From NCBI GenBank assembly GCA_963921825.1, contig OY997594.1, positions 2,857,001 to 2,921,000 of the forward strand: 64,000 nucleotides of DNA, read 5' to 3'. Position 1 is the first letter of the stretch, and each line of letters opens with the position of its first letter. Of the stretch, positions 44,001 to 54,250 are shown piece by piece. Below the pieces are notes generated by a model. It saw nothing but the letters and a program-made list of their open reading frames with translations, was not told where the DNA came from and searched no databases. The position numbers and the translations under genes were made by a program. The DNA is from Erodium maritimum. Lineage: Eukaryota; Streptophyta; Magnoliopsida; Geraniales; Geraniaceae.

Positions 44001-44091
44001 TGCAAGAATTTGTGATAGACTTCTGGTTTTCACATTTGGAGATTGAGTGAGACCCATCACACTGAACAAGAGTAAGGATAAATTGGGTCCT
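41071..44091. other. Intergenic region, no gene recognised
   Basis: 41071-41175 repeats sequence from 40488-40610 (TTGATCCA, GATGGG, ATTGGGCCT(A/G)AGCCCAAGTG). Short open frames such as 41728..42072 have no family resemblance. A nested repeat occupies 42060-42560. 43255-43460 contains GAGCACCAGCACC- and GACGAATC-type motifs of the MITE family, but no clean boundaries. Confidence 0.4.
42060..42560. repeat. Nested repeats: AAAAACTA-type MITE interrupted by a second repeat
   Basis: The outer element opens TTAATTGCTAAAAACTATA (42062) and closes TAAGGTAGTTTTTCGCAATT, as in the copy at 34287-34530. Between about 42203 and 42505 it is interrupted by the TTGGTAACATG / CCTTATGAATTGGT repeat found also at 10310-10625. 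The interruption falls inside a stretch that is continuous in the other copies (GACCGTAATCAAAATATAG, then the CATGGACAATACATAAGG side). Confidence 0.65.
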
Positions 44092-44094
44092 TTA

Positions 44095-46203
44095 GAGCAT
44101 GAACAACAGAAAGGACGTTGGTCCGGGAGTGGGAGTGAAGACTTTGTGCTGACTGGACAAAAGTTAGGGAGTGGGAGTGCAGAAAAGTGGGTGTTTTGCA
44201 ACAGAAAGGACCTTGAGGTCCTGGGAGTGCAGAACAGTGCTGACTGGATTATTATTTGATATTTTCCTGTTTTATTTAATCCGTTATCAGAAACCGTTTA
44301 ATTTAGTCATAATATAAACAATTTTGGAAATAAATAATTAATGACAATCAATAATTAATAAATTCAACACGAATATAAATGAACTTCTAATTTTATTCAA
44401 CCCCTTTTAATACAACAAAAAAACAGCTCCAAGAGCACAAACGACTACTCGTCGTCATGGAAACCAGCTCCAAATCGATCCCATAAGTGCTCCATAAGAT
44501 CTTGTTGTATATGATGGTGGATCTCAGGATCTAGGACATTTTGTTGAGCATCCACAAGTCGCTGGTATTCCAATGGCCCTTCGTGGTGCCATCGTTCCGG
44601 TGGTGTCCAATTCGGCATTTCTGGAGGTTGCGCCCACAACAACTCCTCCTCCCCATACTCGTACCGGTCGCGCTCATCCTCTACAATCATGTTGTGTAGA
44701 ATTATGCAAGTGTGCATGATATCAGCCAAAGTGTGTTTGCTCCAACTACGAGCGGGACGGGAGATGATGTGCCACCTTGCTTGAAGTACTCCAAAAGCCC
44801 TTTCAATATCTTTCCGAGCACCTTCTTGGCATCTAGCAAACAACTTCTCTTTGAGCTCGTAGGGATGCCGAATAGTCTTCACGAACCGTGCCCATGCTGG
44901 GTAAATGCCTTCCACCAAGTAATAAGGTCGGTCGTACCGATGCCCGTTGATATAGTACTCCACAGCCAGCTCACAGCCGTAGTAAGCGTCTTGGAATAGG
45001 TGGTTGTGGTTGAGGACGTTGACGTTGTTGTTCGATCCAGCCATCCCGAAAAATGCATGCCAAATCCATAAATCACGGGACGCTACAGCTTCAAGCATAA
45101 TCTTCTTTTCCCCGTGGTGACCTCCCCGTCCATGGGCTCCCTGCTCTTCGGTTGGGCAGTTCTTCCACTTCCAATGCATACAGTCAAGACTCCCCGCCAT
45201 TCCGGGAAACCCTCGGTTGTACCCTTCTCGGAGTAATCGGTCCATGACAGCCGGTGTGGGTGTACGCTCATACTCGGCTCCGAATACCTCAATGACGGCC
45301 TTGCAAAACTTACGTAAACATTCAAGTATGGTGCTTACCCCCATGCGCAGAGTTTCGTCCAATGAATCGGCCGAGGACCCATATGCAAGCATCCGTATAG
45401 CGGCGATGCACTTCTGTTCCGTTGATAACCCCGGCCGTGAGGCAGCGTCGGGCTTCTGTTCGAAGTAGTCGTCGTGAGCCTTCACCGCGTTCATAATCCG
45501 TTGGAAAAGCGGTTTGCACATACGGAACCGACGCCTGAACATGTCAGGGTCGTATAGATGTTGTTCGTCAAAATAGTTCGCCATCAATTGGATGTGGGCT
45601 GCCGAACGACCTCGGTTAATCTCTCGGCGCATTGGTTCCCCACGGATGGCCCTCTGGACCCTTGGCATTACTGTCTGCATTTGCCTCTCCATCATCCGCC
45701 GGAATCGTCGCTCAACTGGCTGCATTTGGGCCCTAATCTCCTCATATGTCGGCAGTTGGGCTGCCATCTCCTCATGCGTCGGCATCCGGGAAGCCAGCTC
45801 CTCGTACGACATCTCCTCAGCGTCGGACATAACCTCGTCGTCGGACATTTTCAAAAATAGCGAGTAGGAAGTGAGAATGAAAGAGTAAGTAGAGAATGGT
45901 TTGACAAAAATGAGGAATGAGGTTGAATATTTATAGGGTTCATTTTATCTGATTTTTGAATTAAAAAAAATAGCCGTTGGAGTTGACCGTTGCCAACGGT
46001 CGGGACACGTGGCGGCACCGGAGCCTGCCAGCGCAGGCCAGGGCGCGAGGGCGCGTCCAGTGCGCTCGGCCAGGCACAGGGGAGCGGGAGCGCGAAAATG
46101 GGGAGCGAGAACGCGAATTTTCGCGTCTGCAGCGGACCGGCCAACGGCCGGCGTTCCCGGCGCGCGCGGAGCGGGGAGCGGGAGCGACCCGTTGTGGTTA
46201 CTC
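44095..46203 (-). mobile_element. Complete PIF/Harbinger-type transposon (2.1 kb)
   Basis: The termini are GAGCATGAACAAC and GTTGTGGTTACTC, an imperfect inverted pair. The target duplication TTA is at 44092-44094 and 46204-46206. It encodes a single intact transposase (44445..45854) and no Myb-like ORF1, which autonomous plant PIF/Harbinger elements normally have. The end beside the transposase start (45975-46200) is very GC-rich. The termini resemble those of the MITEs at 4478, 34697 and 57227, so this transposase family probably mobilised them. Confidence 0.85.
44445..45854 (-). CDS. PIF/Harbinger transposase-derived nuclease (HARBI1/ALP1-like)
   Basis: 469 aa, one uninterrupted frame. The N-terminal 80 residues are acidic with repeated MPTHEEMAAQLPTYEEIRAQM. 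Next comes YFDEQHLYDPDMFRRRFRM and then the DDE_4 nuclease: SLDCMHWKWKNCP (first Asp), ASRDLWIWHAFFGMAGSNN, YYLVEGIYPAWARFVKTI, ARKDIERAFGVLQARW (Glu) and HTCIILHNMIVEDE. The second catalytic Asp (normally DGIYP) is Glu here. It sits within a bounded transposon, so it is an element protein rather than a domesticated gene. Start at 45854 or 45848. Confidence 0.93.
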   Translation of the reverse strand: MKMSDDEVMSDAEEMSYEELASRMPTHEEMAAQLPTYEEIRAQMQPVERRFRRMMERQMQTVMPRVQRAIRGEPMRREINRGRSAAHIQLMANYFDEQHLYDPDMFRRRFRMCKPLFQRIMNAVKAHDDYFEQKPDAASRPGLSTEQKCIAAIRMLAYGSSADSLDETLRMGVSTILECLRKFCKAVIEVFGAEYERTPTPAVMDRLLREGYNRGFPGMAGSLDCMHWKWKNCPTEEQGAHGRGGHHGEKKIMLEAVASRDLWIWHAFFGMAGSNNNVNVLNHNHLFQDAYYGCELAVEYYINGHRYDRPYYLVEGIYPAWARFVKTIRHPYELKEKLFARCQEGARKDIERAFGVLQARWHIISRPARSWSKHTLADIMHTCIILHNMIVEDERDRYEYGEEELLWAQPPEMPNWTPPERWHHEGPLEYQRLVDAQQNVLDPEIHHHIQQDLMEHLWDRFGAGFHDDE

Positions 46204-46323
46204 TTAGAGCATATTCTGGGCGTTTGTCGATTTGTCCAGACGAATTCATCAAAAAATACAGTTATGTCTGACCGCTTCACATTGATATTCGTCTAACACA
46301 AGATGAATTAGAGAGTTTGTTGT

Positions 46324-46642
46324 TGTTGAAATATAAGTCTCATATTAAAAGTGTATGGACGAATTGAATATTTGATAAGCATATTGATGTCTCCACCCAT
46401 CAGTTCGAGCTTTTGGATTGGATATGACTTAAACATGGTATCCGAACTGGTTTGGCCTACGACCTGTTTATCACCTCCACCCTGTGATCTCCGGTCTATA
46501 TGCAAATGTCTAGTCTTACACATGAGGGGATTGTTGAAATATAAGCCTCACATTAAAAGTGTATGGACGAATTGAACGTTTGATAAGCATATTGATGCCT
46601 CTACCATCAGTTCGAGTTTTTGGATTGGATAAGGCTTTAATA
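46324..46642 (+). mobile_element. TRIM (miniature LTR retroelement) with perfect 5-bp target duplication
   Basis: LTR 1 (46324..46435) and LTR 2 (46532..46642) both open TGTTGAAATATAAG and share TTAAAAGTGTATGGACGAAT, TGATAAGCATATTGATG and TTTTGGATTGGATA. Immediately after LTR 1 is TGGTATCCGAAC, a primer-binding site of the initiator tRNA-Met type. Immediately before LTR 2 is the polypurine-like CATGAGGGGA. The flanks GTTGT at 46319-46323 and 46643-46647 are identical. 319 bp in total and non-coding. The orientation is set by the PBS and PPT. Confidence 0.9.
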
Positions 46643-46647
46643 GTTGT

Positions 46648-47767
46648 AGAAAGTCGATTATAAAGGTCTATGCAAATCTTTATTATGGGAGTTGAATCCG
46701 CAAGGCAACGTGCATAGTGGATTTTATAAGAGAGAGACGAAGCACTAGAGAGAAGAAGAAATTGTCACTATAAGAGACCTCTTTTTGACGTTGATGATTT
46801 CACCGGCATAATACAAAACAGAAAAGAAATGTCTTTTTGACCCAAATATCTCCTTTTTTCGCTTATTCGACGGGATGGAAGCAACCTACAACAGATGCTC
46901 TTAGGAGCGAATATCCACGTGACAAGTGAACACAAACCGTATTTTCTAGACGAATTGAATTGCCGGGCAAATTGATAAGAGTGATAAATCTTTCCCCTCC
47001 AACAATCAAAAACCATCCATATTCATTTTTTTTTACCAAATCACCCTCCATTTTCTCCCCTGCTACAGAGGCTCTTACTGCCATAACCATTGCTGTCAAG
47101 ATTTTTTTTTTCCACTTTACTACCCTTTCTTAGCTAATAACTGTTCATAATGGAGTCAACACTCTCGGGATCTGATATGGGTTGGGATTTAATTGGGTCA
47201 TGCTGTGGAGTGTAAACCGTTATTGTTTATGGATCCTTAGGTGCCTTTGGGATGTGGGTTTGAATTTAAAGCATTGTTTTTTCCTCTCTTTTCTCCTCCT
47301 TCTTCCTCCCATTTGGCTCTCTTGCGTATAGATTACTATTTCCACAAAAGAACTACTTTAATTTTGGTCAAGGGTTTGGTTTCAAGTGGGGACTACAGAT
47401 CTCATTTGGTCTCCACTACTCCATTGATTATCATTTCTTCTTAGTGACTGAGTGGAAAAATTCCCCCTTTTTTGTGGGTTTTGAGGTTTCTCCATCTTCA
47501 TGTTCTTCTCTGCTTCCACTCAGATCGAGGAGTGGAGGGTTTTGATCTGGGTTTTTGATTCTGTTGCTTCATCTTCAAGCTGAGAGCAAGCTCTTCACTG
47601 GTGGATGCGTTTTTGGGATGTGGGTATGTGAAAGTTTCTTCATTTGGAACCCTTCTGGTTTCTGAAAAGCAGTGCAGACCCAAGTTGTATCAAGCTATGG
47701 AGGAGCTGTTGGGGGGTTTGATTTGATTTGGGTTTTGAGTTTTGGGGATCTTCCTTTTGATTCTCCA
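46648..47767 (+). promoter_or_regulatory. Upstream region of the PSKR2-like gene
   Basis: Contains a CAGATGCTCTTAG terminus at about 46889-46902, resembling the right end of a GAGCATC-type MITE, then T/C-rich sequence from about 47100 that is typical of a long leader. No convincing TATA box or other gene is visible. An ATG at 47672 is in frame, but the 32 residues it would add do not look like a signal peptide. Confidence 0.4.
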
Positions 47768-50700
47768 ATGACTTTACTCAAATGGGTGTTTTTGTTTTGG
47801 GGTTTCCTTTTGTGTTCTTCTCTGGGTCTTGAAACCTTAACCCAATCCTGTGATTCTAATGATCTCTTGGCTCTTAGAGACTTTGCTTCAAACCTCACCA
47901 ATGGCTATGTTCTCAAAACCTGGTCCAATTCTTCTTCCCTTTGTTGCAATTGGGTTGGTGTTGGTTGTGAGAATGGGAGTAAAGTCACTTCCTTGATCTT
48001 ACCCCAAATGGGTCTTCAAGGACCAGTCTCAATCTCTCTGGGCAAGCTAGATCAGCTGAAGCTCCTTGATCTGTCTAGCAATTACCTTGAAGGAGAGGTT
48101 CCTGAGGAACTCTCCAACATGAAGGAGCTTGAAGTGCTTGATTTGAGCCACAACAAGCTCTCAGGGCCACTCTCTGGGTTGAAATTGAAGTCTCTCAGGT
48201 CTCTGAACATCTCCAGCAACTTCTTCAATGGGAGTGTTTCTGAGCTGGATGGGTTCTTCTTCAACCTTGCTGTGTTCAATGTGAGCAACAATTCACTCTC
48301 TGGCCAGTTCAGTTCTGGGATTTGCAATGCTGCTCTTCGTGTGATCGATTTGTCGATGAATCGTTTCAATGGCGGTCTTGATGGTCTGAACAATTGCAGT
48401 TGCAGGACATCTCTGCAAGAGTTTCGTGCTGATGGTAATTTCTTCACTGGTCATCTTCCTGAGTCTTTGTATGCAATGTCATTGTTGGAGCAATTCTCTG
48501 TTTCCATGAACATGTTTACTGGCGGGTTGAGCTTGGATTTGAGTAAGCTCTCGAGCCTTAAAGCGTTTGTTGTTTCTGCAAACCGTTTCTCTGGTTCAAT
48601 CCCGAATGTATTTGCTAATCTTACACAATTAGAAGTATTATCAGCACATTCGAATCTGTTCTCTGGGTCATTACCGTCTAGCATTGCCTTGTGCCACAAC
48701 CTTAGGGTACTTGATCTTCGAAACAATACCCTCACAGGCCATATCGATCTTAACTTCACCATGTTGCCTAATCTTAGCACCCTTGACCTTGCCACCAATC
48801 ACTTCTCGGGGCCACTACCGAGCTCCTTATCCACTTGCCATGAGCTGAAAACCTTGAGCCTGGCCAAGAACGAGCTGAGAGGTGAGATCCCAGAGAGCTA
48901 CACTAATCTCAAGTCCCTCTCGTTCCTCTCCTTGTCCAACAATAGCTTTGTGAACCTAACCAGCGCGTTGTCTGTGCTGCAGCAATGCAGAAACCTCACC
49001 ACTCTGATCCTCACGAAGAACTTCCACGGTGAGCTGATCCCCGAAAATGTTATTGGTTTCGAGAGCTTGATGGTTCTTGCACTTGGAAACTGTGCTCTCA
49101 AGGGTCAGATCCCTATCTGGTTATTGAATTGCAGTAGGTTGGAGGTTCTCGATTTGTCATGGAATCATTTCAATGGTAGTGTCCCTCATTGGGTCGGGAA
49201 GATGGAACATCTGTTTTACCTTGACTTGTCGAATAACTCTCTCACTGGTGAAATCCCCAAGAGCTTGACAGAACTGAAGAGGCTCATTTCCAGTAACTGC
49301 AGCTTATCGAATCTCACCTCCTCTTCTGGCATTCCGTTATATGTCAAGAGGAGCAAAACTGCCAACGGTTTGCAATACAACCAAGTCTCGAGCTTCCCTC
49401 CATCGCTTTACCTGAGCAACAACAGACTCCATGGACAGATTTGGCCTGAGATCGGGAGGCTGAAGCAGCTTCATGTCCTGGATTTGAGCAAGAACAATTT
49501 AAGCGGGTCAATCCCAAACTCCATATCAGCGATGGAGAACTTGGAGATTCTGGATTTCTCGTCTAATGACCTCACTGGTACCATCCCTCAGTCCTTGATC
49601 AAGCTAACCTTCTTGTCAAAGTTCAGTGTAGCTAATAACCACTTGCAAGGAAGGGTTCCAAATGGAGGCCAATTCTCGAGCTTCCCAACCTCAAGCTTCG
49701 ATGGCAATCCAGGGCTCGTTACAAACCTTGATTCTCCTCGTGCAAGCCTCGGGAGCATGGTGCTCAAGCCTCATATCCCATCTGGGTCTAATACCAATAC
49801 CAAATTCGGGCGAAGCAGTGTTCTTGGCATCACAATCAGTATTGGGGTCGGGATTGCTCTGCTTCTCGGAGCTCTCATCCTCAGGATGTCGAGGAAAGAT
49901 GCCATGGATCCCAACGATGATCTGGATGATGAGCTTGGGCGGCATAGGAGGCTATCCAATGCGCTCGGGCCATCGAAGCTTGTCTTCTTCCAGTCCTCGG
50001 ATTTCAAGGACCTCACAGTTACAGACTTGCTCAAATCAACAAACTACTTCAACCAAGCCAACATAATCGGTTGTGGCGGGTTTGGTCTGGTCTACAAGGC
50101 CATCCTCCCAAATGGCACCAAATCAGCCATCAAGAGGCTCACCGGAGACTGTGGCCAGATGGAGAGGGAGTTCCAAGCGGAAGTTGAAGCTCTCTCCAGA
50201 GCTCAGCACAAGAACCTCGTATCCCTCCAAGGTTACTGTCGAAATGGGAACGACAGGCTACTGATCTACGCCTATATGGAGAACGGAAGCCTGGATTACT
50301 GGCTGCACGAGAGCAACGATGCAGGAATCCAACTGGGTCTCGATGTCAGGCTCAGAATAGCTCAGGGGGCAGCCCGCGGGTTGGCCTACCTGCACAAGGT
50401 CTGCGAGCCTAACATTGTCCACAGGGATGTTAAGTCGAGCAACATACTGTTAGATGAGCGATTCGAGGCTCACTTGGCTGATTTCGGGCTCTCCAGGCTG
50501 CTCCACCCTTACGAGACTCATGTCACAACCGATTTGGTAGGCACTCTGGGGTACATTCCCCCTGAGTACAGCCAGACACTGACTGCGACGTGTAAAGGCG
50601 ACGTTTTCAGCTTTGGGGTCGTGGTGCTTGAACTTGTCACTGGTCGGAGGCCTGTTGAGGTCTGCAAGGGGAAGAATTGTCGGGATTTGGTGTCGTGGGT

Positions 50701-50881
50701 GTTTCAGATGATGTCTGAGGATCGAGAGGAGGAGGTGTTTGACCCGGCGATATGGGACAAGGATCGAGGGGAGGAGCTCTCGGAGGTTTTGAGGATTGCT
50801 TGTCGATGCATAGACAAGGATCCTAGGAGGAGGCCTGGGATCGAGCTGGTGGTTTTGTGGCTGGATGGAGTTTGTAACTAG
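47768..50881 (+). CDS. PSKR2: Phytosulfokine receptor 2-like leucine-rich repeat receptor kinase
   Basis: 1037 aa, intronless, close to the length of Arabidopsis PSKR2. A signal peptide covers residues 1 to about 25. An N-terminal LRR cap has CCNWVGVGC. There are about 21 LRRs, with an island of about 40 residues (roughly 506-547: SSNCSLSN, GIPLYVKRS, YNQVSSFPPSLYLSNN), the peptide-binding feature of PSK receptors. A transmembrane helix lies at about 684-706. The kinase has the glycine loop IGCGGFG (about 767), AIKRL, HRDVKSSNILL and DFG and looks catalytically intact. The subdomain IX segment GVVVLELVTGRRPVE corresponds to the region described as a guanylate cyclase centre in PSKR1. It senses sulfated PSK peptide at the plasma membrane with SERK co-receptors. 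The ATG at 47768 begins the signal peptide. The C-terminus ends LWLDGVCN, slightly shorter than I would expect. Confidence 0.94.
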   Translation: MTLLKWVFLFWGFLLCSSLGLETLTQSCDSNDLLALRDFASNLTNGYVLKTWSNSSSLCCNWVGVGCENGSKVTSLILPQMGLQGPVSISLGKLDQLKLLDLSSNYLEGEVPEELSNMKELEVLDLSHNKLSGPLSGLKLKSLRSLNISSNFFNGSVSELDGFFFNLAVFNVSNNSLSGQFSSGICNAALRVIDLSMNRFNGGLDGLNNCSCRTSLQEFRADGNFFTGHLPESLYAMSLLEQFSVSMNMFTGGLSLDLSKLSSLKAFVVSANRFSGSIPNVFANLTQLEVLSAHSNLFSGSLPSSIALCHNLRVLDLRNNTLTGHIDLNFTMLPNLSTLDLATNHFSGPLPSSLSTCHELKTLSLAKNELRGEIPESYTNLKSLSFLSLSNNSFVNLTSALSVLQQCRNLTTLILTKNFHGELIPENVIGFESLMVLALGNCALKGQIPIWLLNCSRLEVLDLSWNHFNGSVPHWVGKMEHLFYLDLSNNSLTGEIPKSLTELKRLISSNCSLSNLTSSSGIPLYVKRSKTANGLQYNQVSSFPPSLYLSNNRLHGQIWPEIGRLKQLHVLDLSKNNLSGSIPNSISAMENLEILDFSSNDLTGTIPQSLIKLTFLSKFSVANNHLQGRVPNGGQFSSFPTSSFDGNPGLVTNLDSPRASLGSMVLKPHIPSGSNTNTKFGRSSVLGITISIGVGIALLLGALILRMSRKDAMDPNDDLDDELGRHRRLSNALGPSKLVFFQSSDFKDLTVTDLLKSTNYFNQANIIGCGGFGLVYKAILPNGTKSAIKRLTGDCGQMEREFQAEVEALSRAQHKNLVSLQGYCRNGNDRLLIYAYMENGSLDYWLHESNDAGIQLGLDVRLRIAQGAARGLAYLHKVCEPNIVHRDVKSSNILLDERFEAHLADFGLSRLLHPYETHVTTDLVGTLGYIPPEYSQTLTATCKGDVFSFGVVVLELVTGRRPVEVCKGKNCRDLVSWVFQMMSEDREEEVFDPAIWDKDRGEELSEVLRIACRCIDKDPRRRPGIELVVLWLDGVCN

Positions 50882-51094
50882 GTAACTTGTTTGTCTGATT
50901 TTAGTAGAAATAAGCATTGTATAATTTTACAAATTGTTCCACATATATATAATATATATATAGGTTATTGGGTTTGTGGCATTTTAGTACCCTGTGAATG
51001 TCTAAACTCCACTGTTCCTTGCACACTTAGAACTGAGTCCATTTTGGCAAAAAAAAAAAATTGAGAGCCAAGTTTTGTTTCTTTATAAAAAATG
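50882..51094 (+). other. PSKR2-like 3' UTR and spacer
   Basis: AT-rich sequence with GAAATAAGCATTGTATAATT about 30-45 bp after the stop, a plausible poly(A) region, and a (TATA)n stretch at 50945-50962. Confidence 0.4.
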
Positions 51095-51166
51095 AGGTTC
51101 CACCGAGACTTGAACTCGGGTTACTGGATTCAGAGTCCAATGTCCTGACCACTAGACCATGGAACC
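51095..51166 (-). tRNA. trnQ-CUG: tRNA-Gln (anticodon CTG)
   Basis: Reading the minus strand: acceptor stem GGTTCCA / TGGAACC, D arm TGGTCTAGTGGTCA (A box), anticodon loop CTCTGAA with anticodon CTG, and T arm with GAGTTCAAGTC (B box). It is 72 nt without intron or encoded CCA, as for nuclear plant tRNA-Gln. An A-rich tract in the DNA downstream (T-run on the coding strand at about 51049-51060) fits a Pol III terminator. Confidence 0.97.
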
Positions 51167-51938
51167 GTATATGACAAATGTGCTCTGTAATTTGTTTTTT
51201 TTTAATCATACGAAAATAAGTTTGATGAATAATAAAAAAAATTATGACATTTATATTCTAAAATTCAAAATAAAATACATTTGAGAGAATTCGGATCATG
51301 GTGGTTGAAGAAAAAAACATAATACCTTTTTTGAGCGAAAGGTGTAGGTTTTATTAAAACTAGAATAGAAGTCATTACAAAATTCTAGATAGTCTTTGGG
51401 CAAAAAAAAACTCTTAAGACATAATGACGGTTAACCTTATAATAGAAAACGGTGTTAAAAAAGCATGAAAGCTGAATGAAACTGAAGTGTAGAAATTGAT
51501 GGGGACCGCTCAAAGTAGAGTCTAAACGTTGATTCATCCCTTGAGGACTCTTTTCGTCGTGAGGAGGGCGACCGAACTTGAACTTGACAGTTTTAATGGG
51601 AGGAGAGGTAGATGTGATTTTGAAACCCCTCCCAGTGAAAGTCTCTGAGTCCTTGAGCAAGAGCCATGAATCTTCACTCACTAATCATTAACCTTACAAA
51701 ACAGATAAAATAAAACAAAATCATTCGATCATCTTGACCCAGAATTAGGATAGAGATCGAGAAAGAGGTACCGGTGGAGGTCAAGGAGGTGGATACACTG
51801 ATGGCGGTTGTAGAGGCAGCGGGGGCTGCTCAGAGGAGAGGACCTGAGGCGAGGATGACGACTAATGTCAAGGAGAAGCAGACGATAACTATCAAGGTTG
51901 TAGAGGTCGGTTTCCAAAAGGAAAAAAAACGACGGTCT

Positions 51939-52045
51939 TATATTGATCAGTTAAAATCGTCATTTTGAAACAGATTAAAATGACGTGCAATAGAAAGAAA
52001 ATTCAGGCTAGATTTTACCATTAGCAAAAGAAGATAACTGTGATT
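51939..52045. repeat. Right-half fragment of the KDSB-intron MITE family
   Basis: AAATCGTCATTTTGAAACAG, GTGCAATAGAAAGAAAATTC and TTTTACCATTAGCAAAAG match, with changes, the right arm of copies A-E. The left arm and terminus are absent. Confidence 0.5.
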
Positions 52046-52529
52046 TACAAAAAAAAAAAGAAAAGAAAAGAACTGAACATCTCATAATACAATTGTAATA
52101 ACAAGTCAACCTTGCTGGGCCAGGCCCATTATAAAGCAAGCCCACAATGTGCTTGAAACTTCGAAGCTCCAAGTTCCTCACATACTCGTAGTTATGTGAT
52201 TCTCTTTATTACGATTATAGGCCAAAGAAGATCGAATCACATGGACCATAAATTATATTCCATTTTGTCTTGATTTCAAATATTTGTATTTTTATAAAAA
52301 TAATAATGTATGTTTTTAGTTAAATATACCGCCCGGAGTCGAAACAATTATTACGTCTTGAAAGCATATATAATATATTGTAACAAAAGCAGGAACATGG
52401 AGCTTATCAATTTCAGTCGCAAGATATTTTATAACGCAAATCTTATCAAGAGAGTGACAATTGCTTTAAATTTATCTAACATAAATGACTGTTGACTTAG
52501 CGTTAATTACCAAATTGATCGTGACGTCG

Positions 52530-52808
52530 GGAAGATAGAGACAGACTGTTTGGGGGTGGTTCTCGCCATGCAAGAAAATTACTATCTTCTTCTGGTGGTC
52601 TCATTGACGATTATAGGCGCCTGTTGGGGGCAACACAGCTTCCATGTTAACCATGTTCATAGGGAGGCTAATCAGATTGGACACTCATTGACACGTAATG
52701 CCTAGGAATGGGTCTTTTTATACTTGTATTCTCGTTATTTGTTGGAACTTGTTGCATGTTTTTTGGTCCTTGATTTAAATTAATGAAATACAATATTTTC
52801 TTGTAAAA
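52530..52808 (+). mobile_element. RNase H-like retroelement relic with poly(A) end
   Basis: The plus strand reads ETDCLGVVLAMQENYY, then HSFHVNHVHREANQIGHSLTRNA and a stop, the C-terminal RNase H segment of plant non-LTR elements. About 100 bp later comes TTCTTGTAAAAAAAAG, the 3' end. 5' truncated. Confidence 0.65.
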
Positions 52809-53661
52809 AAAAGAAAACTATTAAACTGACCAGATGTAAGAGCATATTTAATAGTACATTATTCATGTTGCTTGTTCGGATAAAAAATATTAAAATTTTT
52901 TATCAATCAACACTAATCGTCAGCAACCTCTAGTGGTAGACTGTTCGTGTTATTTTCTTCACAATTTTTCAACCGTCGACGGCGAGCTTACCGACTGTTC
53001 TCTCGGCCAGCAACGAAACACCAGCAAACCGACTACAAAACACCAACGAACTGACGATGTTTACTTTGTGCCCACAACGAAACACTAACGAATCGACTGA
53101 CGTTGATGATGCTCTAATTGGATTTTACTTCGGTCATGATTAACAGCTCGTTGGGGTTGGTTCTGGGTTTTTTGAGGTGCCAATGAGGCATGCTCGGTTT
53201 GTTTGGTTAGGGTTTCTGTTTCCCCAGTGTTTTGGGGTTTAGTTTGAGGCTCTCTGGTTGGAGTGCTCCTTGTTTGTATGAAGTTTGTTGAGGGCTGAGC
53301 CATTGTCCTTGTCTTTTTTCTCAAATACTTGGATCTTTATAAAATAATTTGCTAATAAAAAACACAGCTCAGATATTTGTTTTAATTAAATTATTTATTT
53401 ATTTTTAAATTAAAACGACGATCTCGTGTCCCTATGAAATTAGGTTATCGGGTTAGCGAGGAGACAAGAGTAGGGACCCACTAAAAGTAATGGCCGTGGG
53501 GGTTACTGTTCGGACCGGTCAATGCGGAAGCGTGTTTATGTTGTCGGAATCATTTGCCTCTTTATCCACGTACCAATCACAGTGCATGTGTAGGCTGTAC
53601 CTTCTTCTGCTGACGTGGCGCGTGTGGGTTCTGCAACGTGTCACAGTTTTGCATCCAATTT

Positions 53662-54250
53662 GTGTGCCTCGGCTCAGTAGGAGGAGAGCAAGCAACAGAT
53701 AAAGACATTTACCAAAATCAAGTATTTAAGAGATAACTATAAAAATTGGAACGAAAAAACCCGTTAAATAAGTGGTTATCGTGAGTACATACACGTTATT
53801 TTGAAAGCTAAGTCTCAAAATAAATGAAACAAGTAGGTAAACGAGATTTAACCTTCTATCATGAATATACGTAAGAATAAGGTACGACGAGTCATTTTTG
53901 TGTGCCTCGGTTTAGTAGGAGGAGAACAAGCAACAAATAAAAACATTTACCAAAATCAATTATGTAAGAGATAACTATAAAAATTGGTCAATCAATGATT
54001 TTTCGTCTAAAAAATTGATCAGAACTTACTTTTGTTTTCACATATTTGACATAATGTTAAATATCATGTAATTATCTTATTTATTTATTTTTTGGGACAA
54101 AAAAAACTCCATTAAATCAATGGTCATAGTAGGTACATACCCACTATTTTGAAAGTTTAGTCTCAAAATAAATAAAACAAGTAAATAAACGTGGTTGAAT
54201 CTTTTAGCATGTATGTACGTAAGAAGAAAAATACGACGAATCATTTTTTC
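53662..54250. repeat. Imperfect tandem duplication
   Basis: GTGTGCCTCGG, GTAGGAGGAGA and AGAGATAACTATAAAAATTG occur at 53662-53750 and again at 53900-53987. The following TATTTTGAAAG and TCTCAAAATAAAT...AAACAAGTA occur at about 53797-53850 and 54144-54190. The second unit carries about 110 bp of extra sequence. Non-coding. Confidence 0.65.

Noticed and set aside
45945..46296. Several open frames on both strands at the GC-rich end of the Harbinger element
   Set aside because: They overlap one another in all frames in a very GC-rich non-coding terminus, and none has a recognisable motif or matches a Myb-like ORF1.
47672..47767. Upstream in-frame ATG of the PSKR2-like gene
   Set aside because: The extra 32 residues would precede and disrupt a clear signal peptide starting at 47768, and the length from 47768 fits the family.
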